From Valencia hispanica (lineage: Eukaryota > Chordata > Actinopteri > Cyprinodontiformes > Valenciidae), in contig OY747704.1 of NCBI GenBank assembly GCA_963556495.2, positions 34,256,501-34,320,500 of the forward strand: a DNA stretch of 64,000 bases, read 5' to 3'. A program made the translations under genes and the position numbers. Of the stretch, positions 47,646 to 60,984 are shown in pieces. How positions within the stretch are numbered: the first letter of the stretch is position 1; each line of letters starts with the position of its first letter. The notes below the pieces were generated by a model, which was not told the DNA's origin, made no database searches, and saw only the letters and a program-made list of their open reading frames with translations.

Positions 47646-48892
47646 TATATATATTTTTTCAGGGTTCTTGAGTGTGACCAATTTGCTTGCAAATGCAACA
47701 TAATATCTAAATGGTGTACCTAAAAAAAAATCTGAGGTCACACTGGTGCAAAAAATCAATTGAAGAAAGAAAAAGGTATCCGCAACACTAAAAATCTCCC
47801 TGTGGTTTAAAAAAGCAGATGCACAAATTTAAATTTAGTTTCAACACAGTATGAACTGCTGTCATACAAGGGGAACATTGACCAAATATTTTTCTGAACT
47901 GAAGAACTTACTAAATTACTGCTGGCAATAGTTCACAAAGCTGCAAAGGAGGCACATGCCTGACATTAGGCAAAATAATTGAAAGAGTAGTGGTGTTGTA
48001 GCTGACCTGTCAGTAGAGCAACGGTTTGAAGCCGCAGATTTAAAAACCACAAACTGGCTGTTGCATGTTAGCCATGAAATAAGTAACCACAACAAATTTA
48101 TCAGAGCCAGACTATCTAACTATCTAAACTTGTTAGTGAACATTTGTTACAGTAAGCTCATTGGCAACTCTTTCTGACAGGTCATGAGCACTGATGTACA
48201 AACATGGGCTTTTTGTTATTCCAATTAACCATTTTAAACTAACCTAGTTTTGCTGTTAGTCTGTGGGACCTTGTGCTAATAAAAAAGCTACACGTGTTTC
48301 TGAGGCTAATGGCTATTTTTTTAAGCCAAGAATCATTCTGTCTAATACGACTCACTCCTGATTACTGTGTGACAGGCCTGAAGCACCGACAAATTATCTG
48401 AAAAATTACAAGAGAAAAGAAAAGAAAGTTTCTTGTTTAAGGACTTGTTTAGGGCCGAACAAGTAGGTGACATCAGGGGCTAGAAATTGACCTACAAACC
48501 GCCGGTGAACCCCACACCTGCATTAACACAAAAAGTCACACTGATTCAAAGATAGGCATCCATCCACACACAGACGTAGGAACCACAACTTCCAGAACAC
48601 TTCTTTGCCGATAACACCAGTTCTTTTAGAGCTGCCAAAGAGACACAATTTGACCGACCGATAACACCATCTGGAAGGCAAAACACTGCTGCTTTGTAAG
48701 TGTTTTCTCTTATAGACTTCACAATTTCAAAAATCTTATAAAGGATTTAAAAGAGATTATCCTTAACACTTCAAAGTAGCATAGAAGGAGAGGGTAAAGA
48801 TAACAGAAAAAAGGACTAAAATCATTGGATTAAAATAGGCAAATCAGAATAACAGAAAAAAGCTAAATAGATAAAATAGTTATAAGATTCCA
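47646..48892. other. No gene recognised
   Basis: AT-rich sequence; nothing recognised. Confidence 0.5.
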
Positions 48893-49111
48893 AGGAAAGG
48901 CAAAACAAGCTTATTTGTATAGTACATTTCAGCAACAAGGCAACTCAAGGTGCTTTACATGATGAAAACATTAAACAACAAACAAGCAAGAAGCATATGT
49001 TCTCATATGTCATCATCAAAATCATAAAAAATCAGCTAAGAGATGTCACAGATTCTTGCAGACTGTGGTTCTTCCAGTCTAGTCATTGAACATTTTGCCA
49101 AGGGCAGTCTC
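48893..49111 (-). mobile_element. L2-like LINE 3' end
   Basis: On the minus strand, CATGTAAAGCACCTTGAGTT, TGCTGAAATGTACTATAC and AAATAAGCTTGTTTTGCC form the 3' end of a LINE related to those ending at 28684 and 40447. The reverse-transcriptase fragment at 49604-49910 has the same orientation and probably belongs to the same insertion, now separated by a MITE and a deletion. Confidence 0.65.
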
Positions 49112-49114
49112 CAG

Positions 49115-49601
49115 CCTAGTTTATACTTCTCCGTCAGCAAGTTTACACTCACACGTATTGATGGAGACATTTTCCTTTTATACTTTTATACTTGTTGTTG
49201 TGAAGCAATTCCCCACCAGGACAGCAGGGAGTGTAGACCTTTTCTGTCTGATCTGCCTACCATTGCAGTGATGTCTCTTTACTTCGCACACTCAAGGATG
49301 GCTGACAGAAAACAAGTTTGGTTTGAGATGGAAAGCTTTTTACTAAAAGTGCAGTTCATTGAATACTCTAAAAACACATGTAAACTAACAAACACAGCGG
49401 TCTGTTTTGTTGTGCTCTACACCTCCTGGTGTTCAAAATTGCCAAAAGCACATATTAAGATCTTGGGCTGAAGTTTGGCTGACCAATCACAAACATGCAA
49501 CAGATAGTCCGTACCTGCGTGGCTGTCAGAGAGCCCTTGCGTTGACGGATAATGACGCTGCGTGTCTCCGCACCTCTGCTGACGGAGAAGTATAAACTAG
49601 G
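49115..49601. mobile_element. MITE with 25-bp inverted repeats, inside LINE
   Basis: A 487-bp element with matching termini CCTAGTTTATACTTCTCCGT (continuing CAGCA) at both ends in inverted orientation. No coding capacity. A right-end fragment of the same family is at 7690-7792. The target duplication is not clear; superfamily assignment is open, with Harbinger or ISL2EU types the likeliest. Confidence 0.75.
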
Positions 49602-49603
49602 TT

Positions 49604-49910
49604 TCAGTGGTGAGCGCGAAAACTGGACTGAAAGACATCAAAGCGGTTGGTAATTGTTAAGAAAATATTTAACTGTTGAAACCCAGCTTTTTCAATAACC
49701 TTGCTGATGAATGGAAGATTGAATATTGGCCTGTAATTCTGCAATAGTGACTTGTCCAGAATATTCTTTTTCAGCAGTGGTTTGATAACTGCTGTTTTTA
49801 ATGCCTGGAGAAAAACACCTGATAAAAGGGATGAGTTCAGTATTTGAATCAGATCAGACGCAATCAAAGGCAAAACCTTAAGGAAAAATGTAGCTAAGCT
49901 GTCAAGACAG
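49604..49910 (-). pseudogene. L2-type LINE reverse-transcriptase fragment
   Basis: Minus-strand frame containing LKTAVIKPLLKK, QNYRPIFNLPFISKVIEK and FQSSFRAHH, the finger region of L2/CR1-type reverse transcriptases. The frame is cut off just after the HH of the usual HHSTETAL motif, where the MITE at 49115-49601 begins. About 90 codons survive; the catalytic palm is absent. Confidence 0.8.
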
Positions 49911-51498
49911 CAAAAGGAGGAGCTTAATTGCTTGATAACCTAAATACTACTTCAAAATAGTAATAGGTTGTTTGTTATTTGTTTCTTTTATTAAAATACA
50001 TTGATTATCATTAGTTTATTGAAATTAAATAAAATGCGACAATGTCCTTGGCACTATCATAATACAAAATTCTGTTAGATTGAGTAAAGAACTAAAGTAA
50101 TTTGTTGTGCAAGATCAGCCTTCACAAGAACTAGCTCAAAATTTAGATTTAATAGATTAAAACTGGATTAATTCATGTTTATAAAACTGTTCCTAAAACT
50201 TTCAGCTAGACTCATAGCCCCAACTTGAACTATCTGCATTTCATATTAATATATCATTTGTTATATGATTGAGTCTCCTACAAAAGTTATTAGCTATTAA
50301 AAAATTATTAGCAACATAACTCAAGTCGGTTTACTTCTGCTGCTCTGCTTTTCGTCTTTTATTTTACATTTACTTTTTTTAATAAGGCTGAAATTACAAT
50401 TGAAATGCTCTCGTTCAAATGTATTTCTGCTATTCTCAGAATGCATAAAAATGGCACAAGATTTGTGATGTTTGGATGACATATAAGGTTGCACTTTTGA
50501 GAAGGGGTCCCTTCCAAAGAAATTATTTTCTAAACAAAATGTCAACTAACATACTCTCCATATAAGTAATTGAAAGCCACCATTTACACTAATATAATCA
50601 GCTAATTGAACAAGTCTGACAGTTTCGGAAAATCTTTATTAAAATCTTTAGATTTTACAGCAAATGTTTCCTCCTGAAGAGAATGAGTATTAAGAATAGT
50701 CTAGCAATAGTTTTTTTCAAATTACTGAGAACGTTTTTCTGTTTGATATTGAAGACTTGGAAACTCTGGCGTAAAAGTACTTTTTTTAAACAAGGCACTC
50801 ACAGGCAACCCAGTCATCAAGCATTGGTCCCTCCCAACTGCAAAGAGCACAGGAGATGTTCACTCTTTTACTGAGATGCATGAGTGTGAGTAAGATAAGC
50901 TACTGTAAAAAAAAATGTAAGAAATTTAGCAACTTCTAGCAACACTTAAGACTATCAATAGCTACATGTCATACTGAAGAATAGGAAATAGAGTTGTTGA
51001 CAAAATTACAAATCAACAGTTTCAACTATTGCTTTAGTGTAGCTAAGCTTCAGTGCTACTGCCAGTTTCTACATAAACAGGATGACAAATTTATTGTTAT
51101 TTTTTTATTTCTATTTCTATTTTCTCACCTTGATAACAAAGCAACTGGTAATATAATTAGTTAGAATTGTTAAAAAAAATGCTAGTTGCCTTACAGCTGC
51201 TTTATTTCTTAAGTGAAGAGTTTGTGTTATTTTTATCTGTGACAATTGTTAGCTACTACCAGGATGGTTTGCAATTCCGGCAGCCCTGTACATCCTTAGC
51301 TATTGAAACCATTACCTCCAGCTGTATATGTATGTGCATCCTTGCAAATCACCTGCAATATGTATTATTTTAGGATTGGGCTGTTAATGAAAAAGAAGAG
51401 GGTCAGACAAAAGAAGTACTGCATTGTTAAAATGAGGTGGGGGAGGTGATGTGAGCAATGCCAGTGTCAGACTAGTGGTGGTGAAGCATGATGGTCTA
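49911..51498. other. No gene recognised
   Basis: AT-rich sequence; nothing recognised. Confidence 0.5.
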
Positions 51499-51560
51499 CT
51501 TGGGGTGAGTGGCGCAGTGGGATAAGAGCGTGGGGAGTTCATGCCCCCGTCAGGCCCTTT
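51499..51560 (+). repeat. tRNA-like SINE head (tentative)
   Basis: GAGTGGCGCAGTGGGATAAG followed by AGCG looks like a tRNA-type box A, and GAGTTCATGCCCC some 12 bases on is a poor box B. Both together recall the head of a tRNA-derived SINE. No cloverleaf can be drawn with confidence, so a real tRNA gene is unlikely. Confidence 0.35.
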
Positions 51561-53576
51561 TCACACTGCATAAACAAAGAGATTACAGTGAGAAGGGGCT
51601 CTGTGCTGCTAACAAGCGAGGGTACCCACACACACCCATTTCAACACAGGCACATAGTCACATATAGATATATGTTAACATACACACAGGTATGCACACG
51701 CAAATCCATTTTAATATATTGGAACATAGAAGGACAAATTTATGCAAAGAAAGATGCTCCTGAAAACACAACGTTAACATAATAGACACACATACAACTA
51801 ACAAGAAACATCACAACATAGTGGCGCCACCTGTCTCCTCTTCACCAATTAATGAGCTCCCGGGATGCTACAACAGGGTGGCAATTAGCAGGGGAAAAAA
51901 GGGGAAGTCATGACATGAGGGAGAAAAACAGACAGTGGGGGGAGGGGGAGTAGGGGGCACAGAGAAGGGAGAGAAATACAGACACTTTAAAATAAATCTA
52001 AGCAAAGGAACAGAAAGTTTAACACGTTGGTATACATAGAACAACATGACAAATAAAGTAGAAATGTTTGTGATAATTGTAAGCAAATGTTTTAAATTAT
52101 AAGCTTAAATGAAACATAATTTCATTGTGAGAACAAAAATTAGGATATGTCCCTCTTTAATCACACATTGTTTATTTAACCTATACAAAACAATCATGTG
52201 GAATATTACTAAATTGCCTGGAAGTAGGAAAATATTGAGAGAACTTAGAGTAGATATAAAACAAGTGTGGATTTTTATCTGTTATTGATGAACATTAAGG
52301 GAAAAGGATTAAAAATAACTAAGTATGACCTTACAACAACTGAGGAAAACGTGAGTTTGTGACTCAGGCCGCCTATTTGTTTCCATATGCTGTTGGTCTT
52401 TCTAGCCATCATAATTTCTCTAACTCTGTCTCCTTCCTTCTGTCATTCAATCAATCTTTGCTTCCTGTTTTTTGCTTAAATACATGCACACACACATTCT
52501 TTTGTTTGCCACCTGATAACAGGCAGTTATTCATACTGTCTCCCGACCGCCCCTGACCCTTGAACTCTGAGACCTAAATACGGAACAAGAACTGAGAGAC
52601 TGGTCACGCATTTGCTAGCAGTCATAAAATCCAGACAAACACTCACTGAAAAGCCAGAGAGGTCTACCTTTTATCATTTTAGATGTAAATAAAACTATTC
52701 TTTAAGACATAGCTAAATAAAAAGCTATACTGCAGAAGCTCCCCAAATTTAGTGTGTTTCTCCAGTAACTAAAGAAACTGATAAGACTAAAAAACTAAAG
52801 AATGTCCACATATATACAGAATTGCTATTTACCCTATAGGCCCACATGTTTACAATAACTCCATTGTATAATTAATAGGAATTTAGGTCAACTGCACTTC
52901 TACGTCAACAACAGTTATTAGACCCCTATTTATTAAATTTTATTGTATGTTTAAATGCAGATTTTAGAAGTCTATTGTTTACACACGTGAAATCTATTAA
53001 GAAATGCTTTCGTTTTACATGTACAACAAAATAAGATCATGAGCCTTTAAAACTACCCTTTAGAATGGGTTTCCACCTTGAAGTTGTCAGCGAACATTCA
53101 TTTGTATGAGAGACTCGTGAATTTTTTTTCTTTCCATTAGAGAATATGCAGTCTCATCTTTTAAAATTTTTTCCAGGAGGAAAATAAACTGCATGCCACA
53201 GAAGCTGCATTCACCATTGTTTTTGCTATAAAAATACTTTCTACATAGAAATACGTTCTAAAATATGTATGTGTAATTAAATACAGTTGTCATATCTACA
53301 GATAAAATAAATAACTTACATAAAACATACCTAGTAAAATAGTTAACATCAGTTTAAACTCCCAACATTACCACATGGAGAATTAGAGAAGAGGACTACT
53401 ATTTGATTTTGTGGTTGTTTTACCTAAGATCTACAGTATATCTAACCTGTTTCTTTAAGTGTTCTATTTTTACATGGTAAAATTTTTTTTTAAAAAGGTT
53501 GCCTATCATATAACTAAACTGTGATTTTATTAAGGGACCAAGTGTTAACACTCATGTCTCACTTTCCATACCTGAG
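51561..53576. other. No gene recognised
   Basis: CA-rich then AT-rich sequence; a G-rich tract at about 51935-51960. Nothing recognised. Confidence 0.5.
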
Positions 53577-54070
53577 CATAAAATAGAATAGAAACATCCT
53601 TTATTGTTCCACAGTGGGGAAATTCAGGTGTAACAGCAGCAAAGTGACAGGAAATCAGAGCATATAGATTCACACAAGAAAATTTTAAAAACAGAATTAA
53701 AATAATAATTTACTTTATAGTAAGGACAAAATTACAACACTAAAAATACTGTGCAATTATTACAATTAAAAATGGCATACTCAGATTCAAGAAATGTCCA
53801 ACTGAGCAGAATAATTTAAGAATATTTACAGAACATGCATATGTATTTGTGCATTAAAAAACAACAGACTAGTTAAATAAAATTTTGCAAACAAAAGATT
53901 TACAAATACTGACAAAATTCTTATTTGAACTGAGAAAAACAGTACAAATTACAGCAGAGTTATAAACAATGATTGAGTTTGTTGGGAACAGTGAAGGTTT
54001 AGAGTCTTACAGGCGCTGGCAGGAATGACCTACAATAACATTCCTTCATACACCTAGGATGCAATAATCT
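53577..54070 (-). mobile_element. LINE 3' UTR and tail
   Basis: On the minus strand the end reads GAATTTCCCCACTGTGGAAC then AATAAAGGATG and a TTCTATTC-type tail, a common fish LINE terminus. Upstream, GGAATGTTATTGTAGGTCA with CTGCCAGCGCC on the same strand resembles the adjoining end of the coding region. Decayed and 5' truncated; the clade (possibly Rex1-like) is uncertain. Confidence 0.55.
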
Positions 54071-56070
54071 GTTACTGAAGAATAATAGCTTTAGAAATAC
54101 CTAATAATATAACTATTTTATAATTATGGCTATAATAATAATACAATAGCAATAGTTGTCATTATTTTTGCAAAATCCCTTTAAGTTCAATTTACTTTTT
54201 ATAAGAAAACTATCAAGTGGTTTTTCTAACTATACAGGGAAAAAAAACATTGTAGGGCAGGGGTGACAAAACCCAGCCCTCGATATGTTCCCTCATTCAA
54301 CACGAGTGGAAGCTTTTGTAGAACTTTTTCCAAAGTCAAGTGCTACATTTATGAAGCAGGAATATCGCTTTTTCTTTAGGTTTTGTCTACACATGATAAG
54401 CTGCAATGACACAAAAATATACTACAGCATGAATTATCAAGGAGTCATGTCAAAACAAAGAGTATAAATGCTAGCATTAGACTAGCGGTTCTCAAGGTAC
54501 TTTGCATGAAAACACTACCAGCAGAAATAAGTGCTGAGAATGTTGAAGACTTCATCTGTTTGTATTGAGTCAGATATAAAGATAGAACCCTAAAGCAATC
54601 CTCCAGAAACTTGTTGGGAGATCAAATATGTCTATCAAAAATCAGAAATCAAGTAAATGTTTTAAATAACTCAGAAAAACATTGGAACAAAATCTCCTGT
54701 GATTTTAGTTTCGCTCTCCATAGGTAAACTAATTGGTAGTGTCAGTCAAAGGTGTTGATTTAGTGTTGATCCACCACTGTGCATGTCACCTAAATAAAAA
54801 AGTGTGCAAATATTAATACACAGAGCACAGGAAAGGTAATATTAGCTACATGATGCTATTGTACTCCTGAGTATAATTACTTAACCAAAAATGTTACATT
54901 TTTGTTAAATATAATTTTAAGATTTATACATGATTATAACTTGTAAGACTTAAACTACTTTGCCTTGCCACACATAGAAGGCAGGTGTGGGGTCAGAGGT
55001 TCGGTCACCGGCCTTGGTCCAACTCCCAAATATAGAGAATCCACTATTCAGGGATCCTTAGGTTCGCTGCAGGTTCTCGTATAACCACCACAAACCTTTT
55101 ATGTCTAGAGAAAAGCATGAATGCTGAACACACAAAACATGCATTCATCCCTCCATGCATTCTCTCTCTTTTATCAAGTGTGGAATACATCCGTGGAAGT
55201 TTAAGTTAAAATTCCACAACATATTTACACAAACTTAGTCAGACACATAATGTGGAATGCATTCTGTTCTGCGATCAGATCCTTAAGATATTCATGATCC
55301 TGTTACCAGAAAACATGAATGCCTGTTTCCTCTCTTACCTCACAATCTAACCAGTGACCCACATCAACTTCTTTGCTATTTACCCTTATTTACAAAATCT
55401 CTCCCCATCTTTGTCACCCTCAGAAAACACTATGCACAGTATCCATTCAGCATATAACAGAGGACTTGTTATAAACAGTGAAACTTTGCACTCACACTTT
55501 TACCTCTGAAGACAAACTCTGCACTGCAAAAAAGTTGTGACACAAATAAACATGTATTTGCATGCATGTGTGAGAGTGCTCTGTGTATGAGGGAGCCCAA
55601 GACTGATCCATGTTTTATTTCTGCAGATCAATTAGAATACAGTACCCAATACTTATTGACATTCCTAAGCAAGATGTGTAAAACTCTTAATATACAACCT
55701 TTATTTGAGTACATTTGCTTAGATGAAGAAAATAAAAATCCCATGATTGGAATTGCCACAATTACTGATAACCATAACGACTGCAACAAAATAAATGTAA
55801 CTAATTTTTTTAAATGTATCCTTTCGTTTCTTGAAGTTAATCTGAGAATGTAAGAACTTTTATTTAGTAATTCAAGACTTCTGTTTCCATTTGTTAAAAC
55901 AATAATACGACAGAGATCCATACCTTTCAGCCATTCTTTTAAATACTTGTGTCCAACCATCACAAATATGACTGTATAAAAGACACTAATCTTTTCTTTT
56001 TTTTTTACAAGGCATGGCATAATGAAATCTTTGAAATACCAAGGCATTTTATATAAAACCCACTTAGCTG
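54071..56070. other. No gene recognised
   Basis: AT-rich. The motif GGCAGGGGTGACAAAACC at about 54258 may be a MITE end, but no partner was found. A minus-strand open stretch at 55628-56161 starts at GTG and shows no homology. Confidence 0.45.
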
Positions 56071-56540
56071 ACAGTGGACCCCTGGTATTTGCGGGAATTA
56101 GGGACCACTGTGAAAAAAATGGGCGAATACTTGAGATCTCCTCTAAAAATGCCTTTAACACCCCACTTTAATAGTTTACATGTCATATGTACTTTAATGT
56201 GCATTAATTCCCTCAGTAAACTCCGTCTCAACACAAGCTAATGTTTATGGTCTTCCTTATTTCCCCTCTTGAGGGTACAGCAAATCAGGACCAGGGCAAA
56301 ATAAATTGTTCTCCTGGATTGGCTGTTTTGGAAATGCCAGCCAATAGCGAGTCAAGTAACATTATATCATGATGTTCCAGCTTATCAAACTACATTTTCA
56401 TTTGAATATTTCAGATATGTGCTATGAAGAAAATCCACGAACTGGCAGATTTTCCACAAATAACTTTAAGTCCCACGTCACAGAATAATCTGCAATTAAG
56501 TGAATCCGTAACTATGAATAGGCGCAGGTCTGCTTTACTT
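56071..56540. mobile_element. Probable Tc/mariner-type MITE, decayed
   Basis: The left end CAGTGGACCCCTGGTATTTG with CGGGAATTAGGGACCACTG is like a known fish repeat that begins with a CGCG/TTTGCGGG block. The right end is a weak inverted match (CAGACCTGCGCC on the other strand). No reliable target duplication. Confidence 0.4.
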
Positions 56541-57534
56541 GCATAAGAGAAGTCTATTCAGAGTGCAGAGCTCAAACTCTGAGGTTCAAGTAAGGAAATA
56601 TGCTCCTGCAAATTAAAGAATCATTTATTTTCATTATTTTATTACATCTTCACTGGTGTTGCCAATATGTAGGGAGAGTGCTTCTTTGTCACAAAAAGGC
56701 AGCCAAAGATCAGATTACAATATGAAGTTTATCTTGATAAACTTATAGTATGAGCTCATAATTGCCATAAGGAAAAGATGAAGTGGGAGCAAGGAGCCCT
56801 AAAAAGAAATAACTTAGCATCCAACCTGAAAAACATTTTTGTCTACCAAATGGGAATAAGCAGCTTTTTTCCCTCTTTTTTTGTGCTTCTGAGTACACAC
56901 ATAACTGATGAGATTTCAGTTATTTCTTAGTGCAAAGTGCTATTTTGTACAGCTTGCTCAGGCTCACTTTCTAACTTAAAAGTACAATGTATTAGTATAA
57001 TGCACATGACCTTTTGTTTTCTTTCTTTGTATTATTGTATTGTGAGCATATATTGATTCAAAAATATCTACATGCATCAACTCAGAATCTTTACCTATAG
57101 TAAAAATTTTGCAGGATTATGCAGAAGGGTGTATTATTACAGTTTTTCTACTTGGATTTTTGTTAAACATTTATCAAAAAGACAAACGTTGGTAATCATG
57201 CCAGTCATAATTTTTTGTTACTGCATACTGCAAGTCCCTGCAGGTCAGTGTAGAACAGGGAAACTCCCATTTTCCTCCACTGAATTTTTTTCTTTTCCAT
57301 TGTTACAAAGCCATCTAGAAGCAGGAGTTTAAGGCATGAGTCATCCTCACTCTGCTATTGCAAAAAGAGAGAATCTGTCTTTGCAACCAACTTATAGACA
57401 CTTAAAGGTTTTCCTCTGTATTAGTTATCCTGGTGCAAAAGTTAACATAGGTAAAAACAAAGCCAAATAAAAAACCTGAATTTCCAAAAAAGCCGAACTT
57501 TGACAGTAATAATGGCATGGTAGAGAAATACTAA
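56541..57534. other. No gene recognised
   Basis: AT-rich sequence; nothing recognised. Confidence 0.5.
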
Positions 57535-57972
57535 CCCCCAATTTCCACTGCATGCACTCCGCAGCAAAAACGCTCCTATTGTAATCAATGAGAGCATTTC
57601 CACTTCCGCCGCTGGATCAAGTCCGCAGTCAATCTACACAAATAATTAGCACCAACCGGATAGAAAACAACCACATTTCTGGATATTTTTCAAAATAAAT
57701 CAATAAAGACGGACTAGACATATTTTTTATGCATAGCTATATTAATATAAGCCCGTGTATATTTTTACATATGTTGTCCAAAATATCTTGACAGAGAATA
57801 ACTGTTCTTTTCTATTCGTTTTCCACGGAATGAAGAATTTTGTTCTGAATTTCGCATTTATTACTGGCTTTTATCGTGAGATCTCGCAATTCCCACAAAT
57901 GCTTCTTTGACCACCTCTGGGCTGCGGACCGGACCGGACCGGATCTAGAGCGCATGCAGTGGAAATTGGGGA
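57535..57972 (-). mobile_element. Harbinger-type MITE, inverted relative of 37406
   Basis: Ends CCCCCAATTTCCACTGCATG and, on the other strand, TCCCCAATTTCCACTGCATG. The interior follows the element at 37406-38002 in reverse, including GACGGACTAGACATA and TTGACAGAGAATAACTG. TAA precedes the left end; the right flank reads TAC, so the duplication has decayed or mutated. At 438 bp it lacks the terminal duplication of its relative. Confidence 0.8.
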
Positions 57973-60900
57973 TACAGTTCACTACTTAGGTTTATTTCCT
58001 ACTAAAAGTAGGGATGAAAGAGAGCTGCACAGTTTTCACCAAGTGTATTCTAAAATGTGCAAGAACAAGATGGCTTCTAAAAATGGCGACTTTCTTACTT
58101 CTCAGTACTTGGCTTAATTCCTCTATTCACAGGCATATATTCACATATGTGCAAAATATATGTGTGAACAGTTCTATCTTTGAAACACTAATTGCTTTTA
58201 ATACCATTGGGAACACCACACAGATCGTGACAGAGTCTCACCCACAACTAATGATTATGTAAATATGATAACCATCTGTGGACATAATCGTGCTTGTGTG
58301 TGGGTGTTCTGCCTAATATTCTTTTATCCCTTATCATATGGAGATCAGCTGTTGAACAAATGGGCCATTGTTGAAGGCCGAGTTAGAGGCAAATGTGTGC
58401 CAGTATGCTTGTGTGTCTGTGTAAGTGAAGTTGTGGTTTACTAGTTCAGGGCCTTGTCTGTTTTCCTGATCTTGTGAAGGATCACATGTTGTTTCAGATG
58501 AGAAGTCCAGAGCTTGGTATTGAATGTCATAGGTCGATCTTCTTGAATAACCAATAAGGTTCTCACTGCTTCCTCATCTGTGAATATGTTCAAGCCCACT
58601 ACTTACATACATTGAATACTATGCAGACCACACTAATTCATTTATAAGAGAAGAAACAATTTATTTATCATTCTGTCTGTCTGTCTGACCGACTGACCGA
58701 CCGACAACTGGTAAGTGCATGCACACACAGGCACAAAATGCCACTGCACTGCTCCTCCCCACGGCATAGAGAAATTACTGCCACCTGAAGCGGAACCACG
58801 TCCATCATGAAGAGGCCCCACAAAGCCCCACAGGTGTCCTTTAACATGTCCAATGGTCTCCTCCTCCCCCTGCTCTCCATGTGTCCATTCATCTGGCTGC
58901 AGTGGAGAACGGCAAAACAAAACACATCCCTGGGGGAGTGGGACCTCAAAACTAACCAACCACATGAATTCCTCTATCCCGCAGACACAGCTTGGTGCAT
59001 CCAACCCAGTGACAAGACAATGAATCTATCAATTGCTTCAGAAGAACAATATTGCTTATACAATTTTCAAACTTAATTAATCATGTTGCATTCTTAAAGG
59101 ATTTTTTTATTTACTGTGTGAATGAGTTTTTTAGTACTTTAACTTAGGTCACATTACCTAATATTGTGTTCTGGTCTCCACCTGTGTGGCGTTAAACAAT
59201 CTGATTTGTTGCCAGAAACCAAAGCACAAACCACTTCATCCTGACCAGACTTGTTGTGTTAAAATGAACACAATGAGTTATGAGAGACAGGTGCAAAACA
59301 CTCCAAACCACAGAGACCATCTAAGCATGTTTTGCAAAGATTTTAAGCTGGCTGTGGTGATGCTAAGCCAAACAAATAGAGAGAAATTGAGCAATCAGGA
59401 GTTCCTATAAACTTGCATTCAAGTTAAAATGAAATAAGATTTTCTCAGATACTGTCAATCCACATGAATCTACACTGGGCTGACAGTGTAATGCAAAAAG
59501 AAAAAAATTTTCACTGCCTGCCTCTAAAAAAAAAAACCCCATCCAATTATTTTCTTCTCTTTCTAAAGCTAAGCTACACATGTCTGAAGGCACCTCAAAG
59601 ACATAAAAAATCAAACTGCGACTGGGATCCAAATGTTAGGCAAGAGTAACAAAAAGAAGACAACAGCATACAAAGGTAGGCAAGGCAGCAATGAAGGCAG
59701 TCAGTGCTAAAGACAGACAGAAACACAAGCAGTGAGACAGTCAGTTTTAGAGTAAACACAAAGCTCTCTCAGCGTCGCCCAGGAAGAAATTCTTTCCTTT
59801 GATGTCAACCCATGCGACCTTCCATCAGTCTGAAGACCTGAATCACCATCCAAACAAATGTCAACACTGCTAACACCCTCAAGGCCGGGGCGGACGTGTT
59901 TCAGTCAAACATTTTAGTGTGCATGTATGAAGACTGAGAGAGAGGATCAGTAATGCGTAAGTGTAAATGAAACATAATACCGTTTATGAATATCAGTTTG
60001 TAAAAACCAATACCTGCAGCTGGGCTTTGTCTTTAATCACCTTATGGCAGTTTTGTAACTGAACACTCCACTTTCAAGCCATTGTGCTTTCTGCTTTTAC
60101 TCAGCACAGTACAAAGACTCCTGACTGTTAAACTGTGAATACAGATCCTTTCTGGTAAACATTGGCAATTGCAGCTGTTTATTTGGAAGTCTGCTCTATC
60201 CCAAACAGGGATTATCACAAAGACCTCTGCTTACAGTGTTAGAACACCAACTACTTGTCACTGCAGCTGAAGGCCAAACGATTGCTGAAGCAATGAAAAA
60301 ATGTAATTCCACTTATATAGAATGACACTAACCCAAAACATTACTTTTAATACAAGGAGAAAAAAAGCAGCAAAAAGTATGAAGTGAATTAAGCCTTAGA
60401 AACTCTCCACTGCAGGGTTGAAACTCATATATATAGGGTTAGGGTTCACTAAACAATAAACAAGGTATACCAATTATCCAAATGTAACTTTTTTTTAATA
60501 AGACAGTTTATGAATGATACAGTATATCACCTAACACATTCACAAACACATATGTAGTGAAAGAAATGTACATGTCAACTTGCCTGTGTGTAGTCACAGG
60601 TGTGCTGGGAACAGCATATTTCAGCATGACAAGGCTCTAACCTGAAAACAACTAGAGGGTGAGGAGCAGGGCCAGTGTAATGATGTGTAAATGTAAATAA
60701 GAGAGATGAGGGAAGGTGCTGCTTGTGAGCTCATGAAAAGAAATGAAGAAAAGCTTTCCAGTTGTTTCCATTACGTCTCACTCCGAGGACTCCTGCTGTG
60801 TAAATGTTGCTATGAGCCAAGCTGGACACAAATGTACAATTTAACTCAGGTATATGCATGTAAGTGTTTCTAATACTTATTGTTTGAGCAGTCATAAACT

Positions 60901-60984
60901 ATTATTTTGCCAGTTGAAAAAGAGGCCTGTAATTTCCATCATGGGTATACCTCAACTATGAGAAACAAAATGAGAAAAGAAATT
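57973..60984. other. No confirmed gene
   Basis: Contains an 89-codon ATG frame at 58807-59076 (start MKRPHKAPQVSFNMSNG) of unknown nature; other frames across the same DNA are also open, so it is probably chance. A short AGGGTTAGGGTTCAC lies at about 60437. Otherwise AT-rich and featureless. Confidence 0.4.

Noticed and set aside
51499..51572. Functional tRNA gene
   Set aside because: Box A is good but box B is poor and no cloverleaf stems can be paired; a SINE head is likelier.
54240..54300. MITE end GGCAGGGGTGACAAAACC
   Set aside because: No inverted partner or target duplication found nearby.
55628..56161. 177-codon open frame on the minus strand
   Set aside because: Starts at GTG, AT-rich and hydrophobic by composition, partly covers a MITE, no recognised domain.
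58807..59076. 89-codon plus-strand ATG frame
   Set aside because: Two minus-strand frames over the same DNA are also open and nothing resembles a known protein; low local stop density explains it.
60427..60450. Second telomere-like site AGGGTTAGGGTTCAC
   Set aside because: Only two imperfect units, expected by chance or repeat debris; no palindrome.
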